From assembly GCF_013394655.1 (NCBI RefSeq), contig NZ_CP053351.1, forward strand, positions 1 through 64,000: 64,000 nucleotides of DNA, in the 5' to 3' direction. Under the pieces are notes generated by a model that had not been told where the DNA came from, did no database searches, and saw only the letters and a program-made list of their open reading frames with translations. The position numbers and the translations under genes are program-made. Shown piece after piece: positions 9,296-17,411 of this stretch (position 1 is its first letter; the number at the start of each line of letters is the position of its first letter). Source of the stretch: Winogradskyella schleiferi (GTDB lineage Bacteria; Bacteroidota; Bacteroidia; Flavobacteriales; Flavobacteriaceae).

Positions 9296-10024
9296 TTAGT
9301 TCAATGCTTTTAAACCTTCCGTTATTTGCTCACGCAGTTTTTTATTGATATCCCTAAAAACCAAGAGCTTCTCTAAAGTACCGCCATTATTATCTTGGAA
9401 GGCTATTAAGAAAAAGGATAATTCCTGAATAAAAATTGGATCATCAGGATTTTTCACTACCATACGTTCATCTTTTTCTATAAGTGACAAGAATCTAACT
9501 AAACCGTTTCTGTCATTAAAAACTTTAAGGATTGTTACTTCGATATCAAGAATACTATTACTCATTTTTGGTTGTTCATAATCGTAATATCTCGAAATTT
9601 TGGTAGTCAGTTCATTATTTGAGAGCTGTAAACCTTTGGATTTTAAAATTTCATAGGCATTGTTAATAGGGAAATAGCGTTCAAATGTAAGTAGGTTTAC
9701 CATATAATATTGTAAGGAATCGAAATCTTTAGTTTCAGAGTTGAGGGATTTTTGTAGGGCGTTGACCGCTGTCTTTGCCTTCATCCTTTGTGTTATAATT
9801 TCATCTACCAATACAGTATCTTCTTCAAGATTTTTTAATACTTCAGTCAGTACATAGCGTTCATCTTTTTTAGATTTCTTGTTTTCGTTCCAATTATTGA
9901 TTTGTAAAGCGATTAATATCCCAATAACCACGAGGATGATTTCGCCTATTGCGTATAACAGATATTTTTTGGTCCTATTCTGGTTTACCATAGATTGACG
10001 AATATGTCTAAAGAATTTAATCAT
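9296..10024 (-). CDS. DUF6090-type membrane-anchored protein, paralogue 4 (type A)
   Basis: The 242-residue protein has the conserved DUF6090 leader: MIKFFRHIRQ, a basic stretch NRTKKY, and one membrane helix IGEIILVVIGILIALQINNW. A helical charged domain of about 190 residues follows. Function is unknown for the family; the layout suggests a short cytoplasmic N-terminus and a long domain beyond the membrane. The ATG at 10024 matches the MIKFFR start of its paralogues, so I drop the four-residue extension. It is the last gene of the operon. A degenerate repeat hairpin lies just upstream of the start (10031-10046). Confidence 0.8.
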   Translation of the reverse strand: MIKFFRHIRQSMVNQNRTKKYLLYAIGEIILVVIGILIALQINNWNENKKSKKDERYVLTEVLKNLEEDTVLVDEIITQRMKAKTAVNALQKSLNSETKDFDSLQYYMVNLLTFERYFPINNAYEILKSKGLQLSNNELTTKISRYYDYEQPKMSNSILDIEVTILKVFNDRNGLVRFLSLIEKDERMVVKNPDDPIFIQELSFFLIAFQDNNGGTLEKLLVFRDINKKLREQITEGLKALN

Positions 10025-10030
10025 ATTTTT

Positions 10031-10046
10031 TTCCACGATAGTGAAA
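10031..10046 (-). repeat. Degenerate hairpin repeat before the last DUF6090 gene
   Basis: Arms TTCCAC and GTGAAA (one mismatch) enclose a GATA loop, and AATCT follows on the plus strand. The hairpin lies about seven bases upstream of the ATG at 10024. It resembles the perfect copies at 854, 21326, 59057 and 63795. Confidence 0.4.
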
Positions 10047-10072
10047 ATCTTTTTTAGCCTTTGTTTTTGTCG

Positions 10073-10777
10073 TTATTTTAATTCCAGATTAATTAGTTCT
10101 ATAATAGTATGTATTTCTTTTTGCATGTCTTCTAATCTGTCAATAGTTTCGAGTTGAGACACACATTTCCAACGATGTATACCTTCATAAACTAAAATTA
10201 GTTCCTTCAAATTGTCCTCAATTTTTAAAAATTCTTTCATTTCAGGTTGATTTACCAGCCTTTTAGGTAGCGTTGTTGATCCTAACAATGGACTTAATTT
10301 TTGAGTTATATCCTGTTGTCCTTTACTAGTGTCTTCAAAACGTTTTATAGTAAGGTTTTGTAAACGTCTTAGATTCATTAGTTTATTTCTTATATGTGAA
10401 GGAATTAAGCCAACTTCACCACTGTTTTGAAGTGATTCGATAGTATTTGTATTGAATGCTAAAGGGGTTGATATTAAAGTTAGTTTAGAAATCTGTTCAT
10501 AAGCTTTAATTGGAGTTAACCCTTCTCTATCGTAAGAACTGGTGTAATCGTTATATTGTTTTTGGTGATTGCTGAATTCTTTAATCGTATTTTCAGCAGA
10601 GACTATATCATTGTTCAAGTCGTCTAATAATTGCACGTAATAGTCTTGTGTCTTTGTTACTGACTTCTGGTTTTCATTCCAGTTGTTAATCTGTAGCGCA
10701 ATGAGAATTCCAATAACCACGAGGATGATTTCGCCAATGGCGTATTTTAGGTACTTGCCTGTTTTTCCTGCTTCCAT
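10073..10777 (-). CDS. DUF6090-type membrane-anchored protein, paralogue 3 (type B); start codon uncertain
   Basis: The product from the ATG at 10777 has 234 residues: MEAGKTGKYLKYAIGEI, a membrane helix, NNWNENQK, then a divergent helical domain with the family motif SLQNSGEVGLI. In the paralogues translation starts 12-13 residues earlier with MIKFFR. Here the matching codons encode IKFFRKIRYNL and the first codon is ATT (10808-10810), which overlaps the upstream stop as ATTAA. Either ATT is used as a rare start codon or the protein begins at 10777 without its usual leader. I annotate the ATG conservatively. The function is unknown. Confidence 0.75.
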   Translation of the reverse strand: MEAGKTGKYLKYAIGEIILVVIGILIALQINNWNENQKSVTKTQDYYVQLLDDLNNDIVSAENTIKEFSNHQKQYNDYTSSYDREGLTPIKAYEQISKLTLISTPLAFNTNTIESLQNSGEVGLIPSHIRNKLMNLRRLQNLTIKRFEDTSKGQQDITQKLSPLLGSTTLPKRLVNQPEMKEFLKIEDNLKELILVYEGIHRWKCVSQLETIDRLEDMQKEIHTIIELINLELK

Positions 10778-10805
10778 GAGGTTGTATCTTATTTTTCTGA
10801 AGAAT

Positions 10806-11567
10806 TTAATTATATTTATGAATTAAATTTTGAGTTTGTTGTACTATACCTTTAGCCAATGAATCGAGACTTTTATAGTGCGTTATCATAATACCGTTCC
10901 AAAATAATTTTCCTTGGTATAGGTTTTCAAATTCAAGGTCTTTAATAACGCGGTTATAGCTATTATTGTGAAGTTTGGATTTTTTTCTTACTCCCATATT
11001 ATTAAATTCATTTAGGTTCTGCATTGATATGTTTTTATATAAATATGGAATGAGTAGCGACTGTGCCTGATGGTCTTGGTTTTTAAAATCCTCGTCAGAA
11101 TCTTCGAGCATTTGCAACCAAGTGTATAGGCTCTTTTTTAATCTTCTATCCTCTATTAGACCGAGCTTTCCTGAACTGATCAGTTCTTGTATAGTGCTAT
11201 TTGCTGGATTGTAATTGCCATATTTTAGAGAGTGGCTTATGATACTGTCTAAATTATAATTTTCGAGATTTGGTTTAATTTCGTTTGTGACCTTTAAAAT
11301 CTTAAGAACAGAGTTGTTTGCATTTTCTAAATCATGAATTCTTTTATTTAGCACTGCGCGATTATCGATAAATTCTTCTCGAAGTTCCATTAATTTATTT
11401 TCTGCTTCGGCTTGTCGTTTTTTACTTTCGTTCCAATTGTTAATCTGAAGTGCAATGAGAATACCAATGACTACCAAGATGATTTCGCCAATAGCATAGA
11501 GCAAATATTTTTTGGTTCTGTCTTGGTTGACCATGGTTTGTCTAATATGTCTAAAGAATTTTATCAA
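10806..11567 (-). CDS. DUF6090-type membrane-anchored protein, paralogue 2 (type A)
   Basis: The 253-residue protein starts MIKFFRHIRQTMVNQDRTKK and has the common membrane helix at about residues 23-45, then a helical domain containing TIQELISSGKLGLIEDRRLK. This motif, a Ser/Thr-Ile-x-Glu-Leu...Gly-x-Leu-x-Leu-Ile segment, recurs in the other copies and may mark the core of the family. It is closer to paralogue 4 than to the intervening copy in its leader (MVNQxRTKKYLLYAIGE), giving an alternating B-A-B-A order. It begins six bases after the previous gene, so it is probably co-transcribed with it. No catalytic motif is visible. Confidence 0.8.
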   Translation of the reverse strand: MIKFFRHIRQTMVNQDRTKKYLLYAIGEIILVVIGILIALQINNWNESKKRQAEAENKLMELREEFIDNRAVLNKRIHDLENANNSVLKILKVTNEIKPNLENYNLDSIISHSLKYGNYNPANSTIQELISSGKLGLIEDRRLKKSLYTWLQMLEDSDEDFKNQDHQAQSLLIPYLYKNISMQNLNEFNNMGVRKKSKLHNNSYNRVIKDLEFENLYQGKLFWNGIMITHYKSLDSLAKGIVQQTQNLIHKYN

Positions 11568-11573
11568 TGTTAT

Positions 11574-12380
11574 TTAATTGGTTTTTTGCCATTCTTTAAG
11601 GGTTTCCAATAGTTCAACACAGCTCTTATCAGCTAAACTCAAAATTTTTATTTGAACGAGATGTGATCTGGTAATACGCTTTAGCTGAAAACTAAAATCT
11701 TCATTGTCTCTAAGTTCATCTAATATTACATGGACATCTTCTTTAGAATAACCATTTATCTTATTGTTTATTAAGGCATTGTCTGTAAAATCCTTAAAAC
11801 TATCAACAATTTCGTTTTCGAGGATTTCCTCGTGAATCTGCATTGGTATGGCATCCACAACTAATGGCAGATAACCATTCACGAGCTGGTTTTTATAATC
11901 TTCGTACCACCACTCTAAGGGATTACTATAATAGTCTCTTATGGCTGCGATACTGTTTTTGTCATTAATTAATTTTAGATTACCAGTATTTACCAAATCT
12001 TTATAGGTATTGTCCGTAAGTGTTGGAATGATTAATCTGCCGGCAGACTGAAGGTTAACGATGAATTTTGAAGTGTCTACTATTTTTTGATTCTCATTAA
12101 TGACAGCGCTTATGTTTTTGCAGAACTGAAATTTTAATCTGGCAGCATTGATCTGATCTTTGTACATCCTATTATCTTTATTGAGATCTTCAATTAGATT
12201 GTTGACATAGGTTGCTGTTTGTTTATTCTCTTTTTGTAGTTCATTCCAGTTGTTGATCTGCAAAGCAATAAGAATACCTATGACTACAAGAATGATTTCG
12301 CCAATGGCGTATTTGAGGTACTTGCCTGTTCTTCCTGTTTCCATGAGGTCGTATCTTATTTTTCTGAAAAATTTAATCAT
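11574..12380 (-). CDS. DUF6090-type membrane-anchored protein, paralogue 1 (type B)
   Basis: This 268-residue copy, the longest, starts MIKFFRKIRYDLMETGRTGK and shares the membrane helix with its paralogues. Its outer domain is distinct, with TYKDLVNTGNLKLINDKNSI as the version of the shared motif and an aromatic stretch PLEWWYEDYK. It is the first DUF6090 gene of the operon and begins four bases after the stop of the membrane protein gene at 12385. The conserved leader next to variable bodies suggests that the N-terminal part does one common job, for example anchoring or complex assembly, while the rest has diversified. That is inference. Confidence 0.8.
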   Translation of the reverse strand: MIKFFRKIRYDLMETGRTGKYLKYAIGEIILVVIGILIALQINNWNELQKENKQTATYVNNLIEDLNKDNRMYKDQINAARLKFQFCKNISAVINENQKIVDTSKFIVNLQSAGRLIIPTLTDNTYKDLVNTGNLKLINDKNSIAAIRDYYSNPLEWWYEDYKNQLVNGYLPLVVDAIPMQIHEEILENEIVDSFKDFTDNALINNKINGYSKEDVHVILDELRDNEDFSFQLKRITRSHLVQIKILSLADKSCVELLETLKEWQKTN

Positions 12381-12384
12381 ACTA

Positions 12385-13374
12385 CTAGATTAGTAAATTA
12401 TAGGTAATTAATAGCTTTTCATGGTCTTGCCATTTAATCCAGCCTTTACCAACAGTTTTAAAAGCATCATTTAATAAATGCACATGCATCCAGCTTTGTT
12501 TAACTTTTAAGGGTTTCATAAAACTGTATGGTTGATTTACCATTCCTGAATTACTTAGTGGTTTTATATAAATATTTTGAATGTCAGGCTTAGCGAATTC
12601 CACACTATTTACGCTTAGCAAAAACGCTTGCCAAAATTGAAATTCACCTGCTTGTTTGTTTACATAAGCAGTTTGTTGCGTTTTGGAATTGACTACTATT
12701 TCAAGAAAATCTTGGGATACGGAAACTACTTTAAAATAAAGTATGTCATAATCTAATTTTAAGTGCTCTGGAACTAAATATGGAGGTGCAGTTGCAATGT
12801 TAAAACTACCATATTTACTCCGTTTAAAAGTTATACTATCTGTTGGCGTATGTTCTGTAATAGGTTTTTCTAAATTCAGATTCCCATAAAAAAACAAGGT
12901 CTTATTTTCTAACATATTTGGAGAAAACAGACCTAAACCCATCTTACTTTTGCTTTGTGCTTTTTTATCATTTCTAAAAAGCATAGCTATTGATTTTGCT
13001 TCAGCAGAAGCAATTGTATTTGGGGCTGTTTGTTTTTTAGGCTGTTCAGTTTCTTGTCTGTCTTGTACTTTTCCCTTTTGTCTTTCTAAATATTTTATGT
13101 GATAATAGGCGTAGAAAGCAACAATGCATAAGGCCAGAATAATATTGAGATTAAAAATAGTTTTTCGGGTGGCTTTATTTGCAACAACTAACGCAATTAT
13201 CAACCCAATTGCTGTTGCCATAACGCCATACCCAACAACAATTGCACCGCCAGCTAGTCCTTGATTTTTACCAGCTTCAACAATTCCTGCATAGGTTAAA
13301 CCAATAAAAAAGAAAGCTATAATACTTAAAAAGTATAATAAAAAACTATAGGGTTTTAACATTTGACGTGCCAT
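12385..13374 (-). CDS. Membrane protein of unknown function in the VWA-DUF6090 operon
   Basis: The 329-residue protein has three hydrophobic segments in its first 95 residues (around 9-30, 40-64 and 73-91). A basic, Gln-rich linker (KYLERQKGKVQDRQETEQPKK) follows, then a soluble beta-rich domain of about 200 residues ending in GKGWIKWQDHEKLLITYNLL. I know no family for it. It sits between the VWA gene (two bases away) and the first DUF6090 gene (four bases away), so the three products are almost certainly made together. A role in a membrane complex with the VWA protein is plausible but unproven. Confidence 0.7.
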   Translation of the reverse strand: MARQMLKPYSFLLYFLSIIAFFFIGLTYAGIVEAGKNQGLAGGAIVVGYGVMATAIGLIIALVVANKATRKTIFNLNIILALCIVAFYAYYHIKYLERQKGKVQDRQETEQPKKQTAPNTIASAEAKSIAMLFRNDKKAQSKSKMGLGLFSPNMLENKTLFFYGNLNLEKPITEHTPTDSITFKRSKYGSFNIATAPPYLVPEHLKLDYDILYFKVVSVSQDFLEIVVNSKTQQTAYVNKQAGEFQFWQAFLLSVNSVEFAKPDIQNIYIKPLSNSGMVNQPYSFMKPLKVKQSWMHVHLLNDAFKTVGKGWIKWQDHEKLLITYNLLI

Positions 13375-13376
13375 GA

Positions 13377-14777
13377 CTAAAAGGTTGTTATTTTTTCAAC
13401 AGTTTCTCCCGCCTTAACCGTAATTGTAAATGAATCGGAATGGCCTTTATGCTTTCCTAAAGTTCTTAAATATACCGTATAAGTTCCTGGATTTAATAGA
13501 AATTCCCTAGGGTTACTCTTAGCTGATGTATAAGTTCTTGCTCCTGTAATACGTTTATCAGAATTAACATCATGAAAATTTACGGTCGCATCAATTAATT
13601 CGCCACTGGATGTTTGAGCACCAATTTTTGCAAATCCAGATTCAAAATTATGACTTATTGGTGTGGTTGAGTTTGCTGATACTTTAATGTTATCAGCTTC
13701 AAAATAAGTGTCATTGCCTTTTAAAACCAGTGCTTGAAACGTAATCTTATAGTTGCCTGCTGGCACTTCCATTGTTTTTACTTTACCATAGGTTCTTACA
13801 TTTGTTGCTACTTTGCCTGTATTTACATCTATCATCTTCACCGAAGTATCCCAACCTTTGCCATTGTTGGTAGCAAATACTTCTAGAGTGCCACCATCAA
13901 AACTTATATTTTCGTGTTTTATGTCGCCTTCTTTCATTTCTACAGTAATTGTAGTTCCTGGAATATCGGTACCTTCAAGAGGTCTAATCGCAATATCATA
14001 TTTTCCTGGTGGCAGATACACCCAACCAGAATCGCGATAAGTTCTTGAGCCATCGACGGCTTCTTTTGAACCTGATTTTGTTGCCTTTATCCAAGCATCT
14101 ACAGGTGCTCCATTTTTTGTAGCATAAATCGAAAAATTTTCATTTGGTTTATCTACGGTTTGAGTGGTGACTTCGTTTAATACATCGCCTAATCCGCCTG
14201 CGTCTGCAACATTATAATAATGCCCACCACCAGCATTTGCAGCACATTTTAACTGTTTGGTTTCTCCGTCCTTCAAACCAAAACCTACGATATGAAGCTT
14301 AAAATCAACACCATTGGCTTTAGCCTCTGTTACCACGTTGCAAATATTGCCATCGCAAGACTCAATACCATCTGTAATTAAAATGATGGTAGCTTTTGTA
14401 TTATTTTCTTTTAAAGAGGTAATTGCCATTGTTGCACTGCGCGCCAATGGTGTTTTTCCTGTTGGGTTCATTTTTTCTATGGCATCTGTAATTTTAGTTT
14501 TTGAATGGTTAGATAAATCGACCATATATTCAATATCATCGCAGTCGCCTTTTTTTCTGTGTCCATAAGCAATTAGTCCAACGTTTTGATTGTTTGGAAG
14601 ATTACCAACCGTAGAAGCTAAAACACTTGATGCAATTTCTTTTTTTGTTTGACCGTCTAATTGTCCCCACATTGACCCACTGGCATCGTAAATGAACAAA
14701 ATAGGAGATGGTTGTTCTTGTGCGTTTAAGATGAACCCAAAGCACAAGAAAATGGTTAATAGCATTATTTTTTTCAT
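13377..14777 (-). CDS. Secreted von Willebrand factor A (VWA) domain protein
   Basis: The 466-residue protein has a signal peptide (MKKIMLLTIFLCFGFILNAQ) and then a VWA domain at about residues 25-210. The metal-binding MIDAS motif is complete: DASGS at Asp31-Ser35, a Thr in the TGKTPL segment, and ITDGIESCDG. The rest consists of repeated beta-sandwich modules with similar phrases (TYRDSGWVYLPPGKYDIAIR, RTYGKVKTMEVPAGNYKITF, RTYTSAKSNPREFLLNPGTY), so three related repeats occupy residues 220-466. VWA domains bind protein partners through a metal ion. This gene leads the operon with a membrane protein and four DUF6090 paralogues. Confidence 0.88.
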   Translation of the reverse strand: MKKIMLLTIFLCFGFILNAQEQPSPILFIYDASGSMWGQLDGQTKKEIASSVLASTVGNLPNNQNVGLIAYGHRKKGDCDDIEYMVDLSNHSKTKITDAIEKMNPTGKTPLARSATMAITSLKENNTKATIILITDGIESCDGNICNVVTEAKANGVDFKLHIVGFGLKDGETKQLKCAANAGGGHYYNVADAGGLGDVLNEVTTQTVDKPNENFSIYATKNGAPVDAWIKATKSGSKEAVDGSRTYRDSGWVYLPPGKYDIAIRPLEGTDIPGTTITVEMKEGDIKHENISFDGGTLEVFATNNGKGWDTSVKMIDVNTGKVATNVRTYGKVKTMEVPAGNYKITFQALVLKGNDTYFEADNIKVSANSTTPISHNFESGFAKIGAQTSSGELIDATVNFHDVNSDKRITGARTYTSAKSNPREFLLNPGTYTVYLRTLGKHKGHSDSFTITVKAGETVEKITTF

Positions 14778-14938
14778 GATTGCTCTATTTTAAGTTAATA
14801 GGTATGTTATCTTAATTTTGTGGACTCCAAAGTTTCCAAAAGGGTTTGGATGTTTTCATTCCATTCTAAACTTAAGCTTTGTTGGAACTGTACAGATTAC
14901 TAGTTTTTAGGTTTTCTTGAAGAATTTCATCCTTTCTA

Positions 14939-15274
14939 TCAATAAAGGATATTGTCTAACGTCCAATCCAAACGCTCTTCCATCATACTAAAAGTACAGT
15001 CCGAAAAGAAAATCTTGTACATTTCCCTTCTAAAAGCTGCAAGTTCCATCTCGCTGTAATCGTGGTTATGGATAGCAGCTTCAATTTTTTTCAAATGCTT
15101 TTTTTCCGAATGCTTATGGAATTTTTTATGCATTTTTAGAAAGGTTTTCTTGGAGGTTTTATTTTGGATCATTTCCAATTCTTCTTCGGTTTCTTTTTTA
15201 TCTGCATTAGCGCAAAGCAACATAATGTATACTTGTAATTCAGTCTTGGTCCAGTTCGGTTTTTTATTTTTCAT
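14939..15274 (-). CDS. Small helical protein, possibly TerB-like
   Basis: From the ATG at 15274 the product has 111 residues, all predicted helical: WTKTELQVYIMLLCANADKKETEEELEMI, then a Lys/His-rich stretch (MHKKFHKHSEKKHLKK) and FRREMYKIFFSDCTFSMMEERL. The first helix pair, with Ala-Asp followed by acidic residues, resembles the metal-binding part of TerB/DjlA-type domains, but the match is weak. A longer frame to 15343 exists; its first 23 residues look non-coding. An inverted repeat (15346-15368) lies some 70 bases upstream. The gene stands alone between the VWA operon and the aldehyde dehydrogenase. Confidence 0.55.
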   Translation of the reverse strand: MKNKKPNWTKTELQVYIMLLCANADKKETEEELEMIQNKTSKKTFLKMHKKFHKHSEKKHLKKIEAAIHNHDYSEMELAAFRREMYKIFFSDCTFSMMEERLDWTLDNILY

Positions 15275-15345
15275 GATGTAAAGTTTTTTGGTTTCGATTG
15301 TTATGTTGAAATGATGTTTTAGTTTCAATGCCCAATAGCACAACT

Positions 15346-15368
15346 TGTCTTATGGTATAGATAAGACA
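15346..15368. promoter_or_regulatory. Perfect inverted repeat, possible operator
   Basis: TGTCTTAT (15346-15353) and ATAAGACA (15361-15368) are perfect complements around a seven-base spacer. The site lies 72-94 bases upstream of the gene starting at 15274 and in front of the divergent aldehyde dehydrogenase gene. The rest of 15275-15735 shows only AT-rich sequence and the promoter at 15669. Confidence 0.35.
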
Positions 15369-15668
15369 TTTCGAAAACGTATTTTCGGAGTAGTGCAGTT
15401 GTAGAAATTGGTAAAAAAAATATGCATTTACTTTCCTTAGGTTGAAAGTAAATTAAGTCAATGGTAGTACTTGAGGTTGGTTAACTATTTGTTTTTAAAG
15501 ATATTAAATTGTTGTAATATAAATAGCTTTAAACTAATACTTAATTCGCAATATAGATGCGGCATTCAATACTGAATGAACTTTAGTTGTGGAGATATAC
15601 TGGATATAAAGTTACATTTTTTTACAATTGTAGCCTAAAGAAAATAGCAATGAATTTAATCAGTTAAA

Positions 15669-15700
15669 TTGAAGATTATAAGCTATTCTTAGTAACTTCG
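15669..15700 (+). promoter_or_regulatory. Putative Bacteroidota promoter of the aldehyde dehydrogenase gene
   Basis: TTG (15669-15671), 21 bases, then TAACTTCG (15693-15700), one base off the TAnnTTTG consensus. The start codon lies 36 bases beyond the box. Confidence 0.4.
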
Positions 15701-15735
15701 CAGAATATTTAATAATTCATAAAAAATAAGCATAT

Positions 15736-17289
15736 ATGGAAGCAATTGCTACCGATTTCGGAATAAAAGAAGCTTTGGACCAGTTAGGTGTTAAAGAAAT
15801 CAATGAAGGAACATCGACAGGTTCAGATAATTTTGCTAATGGAGAAATTATTGAAAGTCACTCGCCAGTTGATGGAAAATTAATTGGAAAAGTAAAAACA
15901 ACAACAAGAGCAGATTACGATAAGGTACTGGATGCGGCAACAAGAGCATTTAAAACTTGGCGCGATGTGCCAGCACCACAACGTGGCGAAATTGTGCGCC
16001 AATTTGGAAATAAATTAAGAGATTTAAAAGAACCTTTGGGAAAACTGGTGTCTTATGAAATGGGCAAATCATTGCAAGAAGGTTATGGAGAGGTACAGGA
16101 AATGATTGATATCTGTGATTTCGCTGTTGGATTATCCAGACAGTTAAACGGACAAACCATTCCATCGGAACGTCCTGGTCACGTCATGAGAGAACAATGG
16201 CACCCAATCGGTGTGGTCGGAATTATTTCGGCATTTAACTTCCCAGTGGCTGTTTGGGCTTGGAACACGGCATTAGCATGGATTTGTGGTGATGTTTGTG
16301 TTTGGAAAGGTTCAGAAAAAGCACCTTTATGCTCTATTGCTTGCCAGAATATCATAGCAGCAGTTTTAAAAGATAATAATCTACCAGAAGGAATTTCTTG
16401 TATTATCAATGGCGATTATAAAGTAGGCGAAATGATGACTACAGATTCTAGAATTCCTTTAGTATCTGCCACAGGTTCTACAAGAATGGGACGCATTGTT
16501 GGTAAAACTGTTGCTGAACGCTTCGGAAAATCGTTATTGGAATTAGGTGGAAATAATGCCATCATTATTACACCAACGGCCGATTTAAAAGTAGTGGTTC
16601 CTGGTGCTGTTTTTGGTGCTGTGGGAACATGCGGTCAACGTTGTACGTCAACAAGACGTCTAATAATTCATGAATCTGTTTACGATAAAGTTAGAGATGC
16701 CATCGTTGGTGCTTACGGACAAATAAAAATTGGAAATCCGTTGGATGAAAATAATCATGTTGGTCCATTAATTGATAAAGATTCTGTAGAAACTTATTTA
16801 GCTGCCATTGAAAAAGCAAAAGAAGAAGGCGGAAACGTTTTGGTTGAAGGAGGCGTTTTAGAAGGCGAAGGTTACGAATCGGGTTGCTACGTTAAACCAG
16901 CAATCATTGAAGCAGAAAACCATTTTGAAATTGTGCAGCATGAAACTTTCGCGCCAATTTTATATTTAATGAAATATTCTGGAGGTGTTGAAAATGCGAT
17001 TGCCAAACAAAACGGTGTAGCTCAAGGTTTATCCTCAGCCATTATGACCAATGAAATGAAAGAGGCAGAGAAATTCTTGTCTTATGCAGGTTCAGATTGT
17101 GGTATTGCTAATGTAAACATCGGAACTTCTGGTGCAGAGATTGGAGGCGCCTTCGGTGGTGAAAAAGAAACTGGTGGTGGACGTGAGTCTGGCTCTGATG
17201 CATGGAAAGTCTATATGAGAAGACAAACGAATACCATTAACTATTCGGACGAGTTGCCTTTAGCGCAAGGGATCAAGTTTGACCTCTAA
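15736..17289 (+). CDS. Aldehyde dehydrogenase, ALDH7 (alpha-aminoadipic semialdehyde dehydrogenase) type
   Basis: The 517-residue protein matches NAD-dependent aldehyde dehydrogenases along its length. Glu269 in LLELGGNNA is the general base and Cys303 in GQRCTSTRR the nucleophile. The sequence ISAFNFPVAVWAWNTALAWICGD and the ending GGRESGSDAWKVYMRRQTNTINYS are typical of the ALDH7/antiquitin group, which oxidises alpha-aminoadipic semialdehyde in lysine breakdown. A substrate call beyond that group is inference. The gene has its own promoter-like site (15669-15700) and a terminator directly after it (17314-17345), so it is probably a single-gene unit. Confidence 0.9.
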   Translation: MEAIATDFGIKEALDQLGVKEINEGTSTGSDNFANGEIIESHSPVDGKLIGKVKTTTRADYDKVLDAATRAFKTWRDVPAPQRGEIVRQFGNKLRDLKEPLGKLVSYEMGKSLQEGYGEVQEMIDICDFAVGLSRQLNGQTIPSERPGHVMREQWHPIGVVGIISAFNFPVAVWAWNTALAWICGDVCVWKGSEKAPLCSIACQNIIAAVLKDNNLPEGISCIINGDYKVGEMMTTDSRIPLVSATGSTRMGRIVGKTVAERFGKSLLELGGNNAIIITPTADLKVVVPGAVFGAVGTCGQRCTSTRRLIIHESVYDKVRDAIVGAYGQIKIGNPLDENNHVGPLIDKDSVETYLAAIEKAKEEGGNVLVEGGVLEGEGYESGCYVKPAIIEAENHFEIVQHETFAPILYLMKYSGGVENAIAKQNGVAQGLSSAIMTNEMKEAEKFLSYAGSDCGIANVNIGTSGAEIGGAFGGEKETGGGRESGSDAWKVYMRRQTNTINYSDELPLAQGIKFDL

Positions 17290-17313
17290 GAGGTATTTAA
17301 TTATAAAAACTAT

Positions 17314-17345
17314 AAAAGCCATATCGAAAGATGTGGCTTTTTTTT
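17314..17345 (+). terminator. Rho-independent terminator after the aldehyde dehydrogenase gene
   Basis: AAAAGCCATATC and GATGTGGCTTTT pair (one G-T) around a GAAA loop and run into eight or more T residues, 25 bases after the stop codon. Confidence 0.85.
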
Positions 17346-17411
17346 GCGTATTTTACAAAGGTAATTAATAGTCTTTTTTAAACGTTTTACAATTATAAAA
17401 ATCTTAATACC

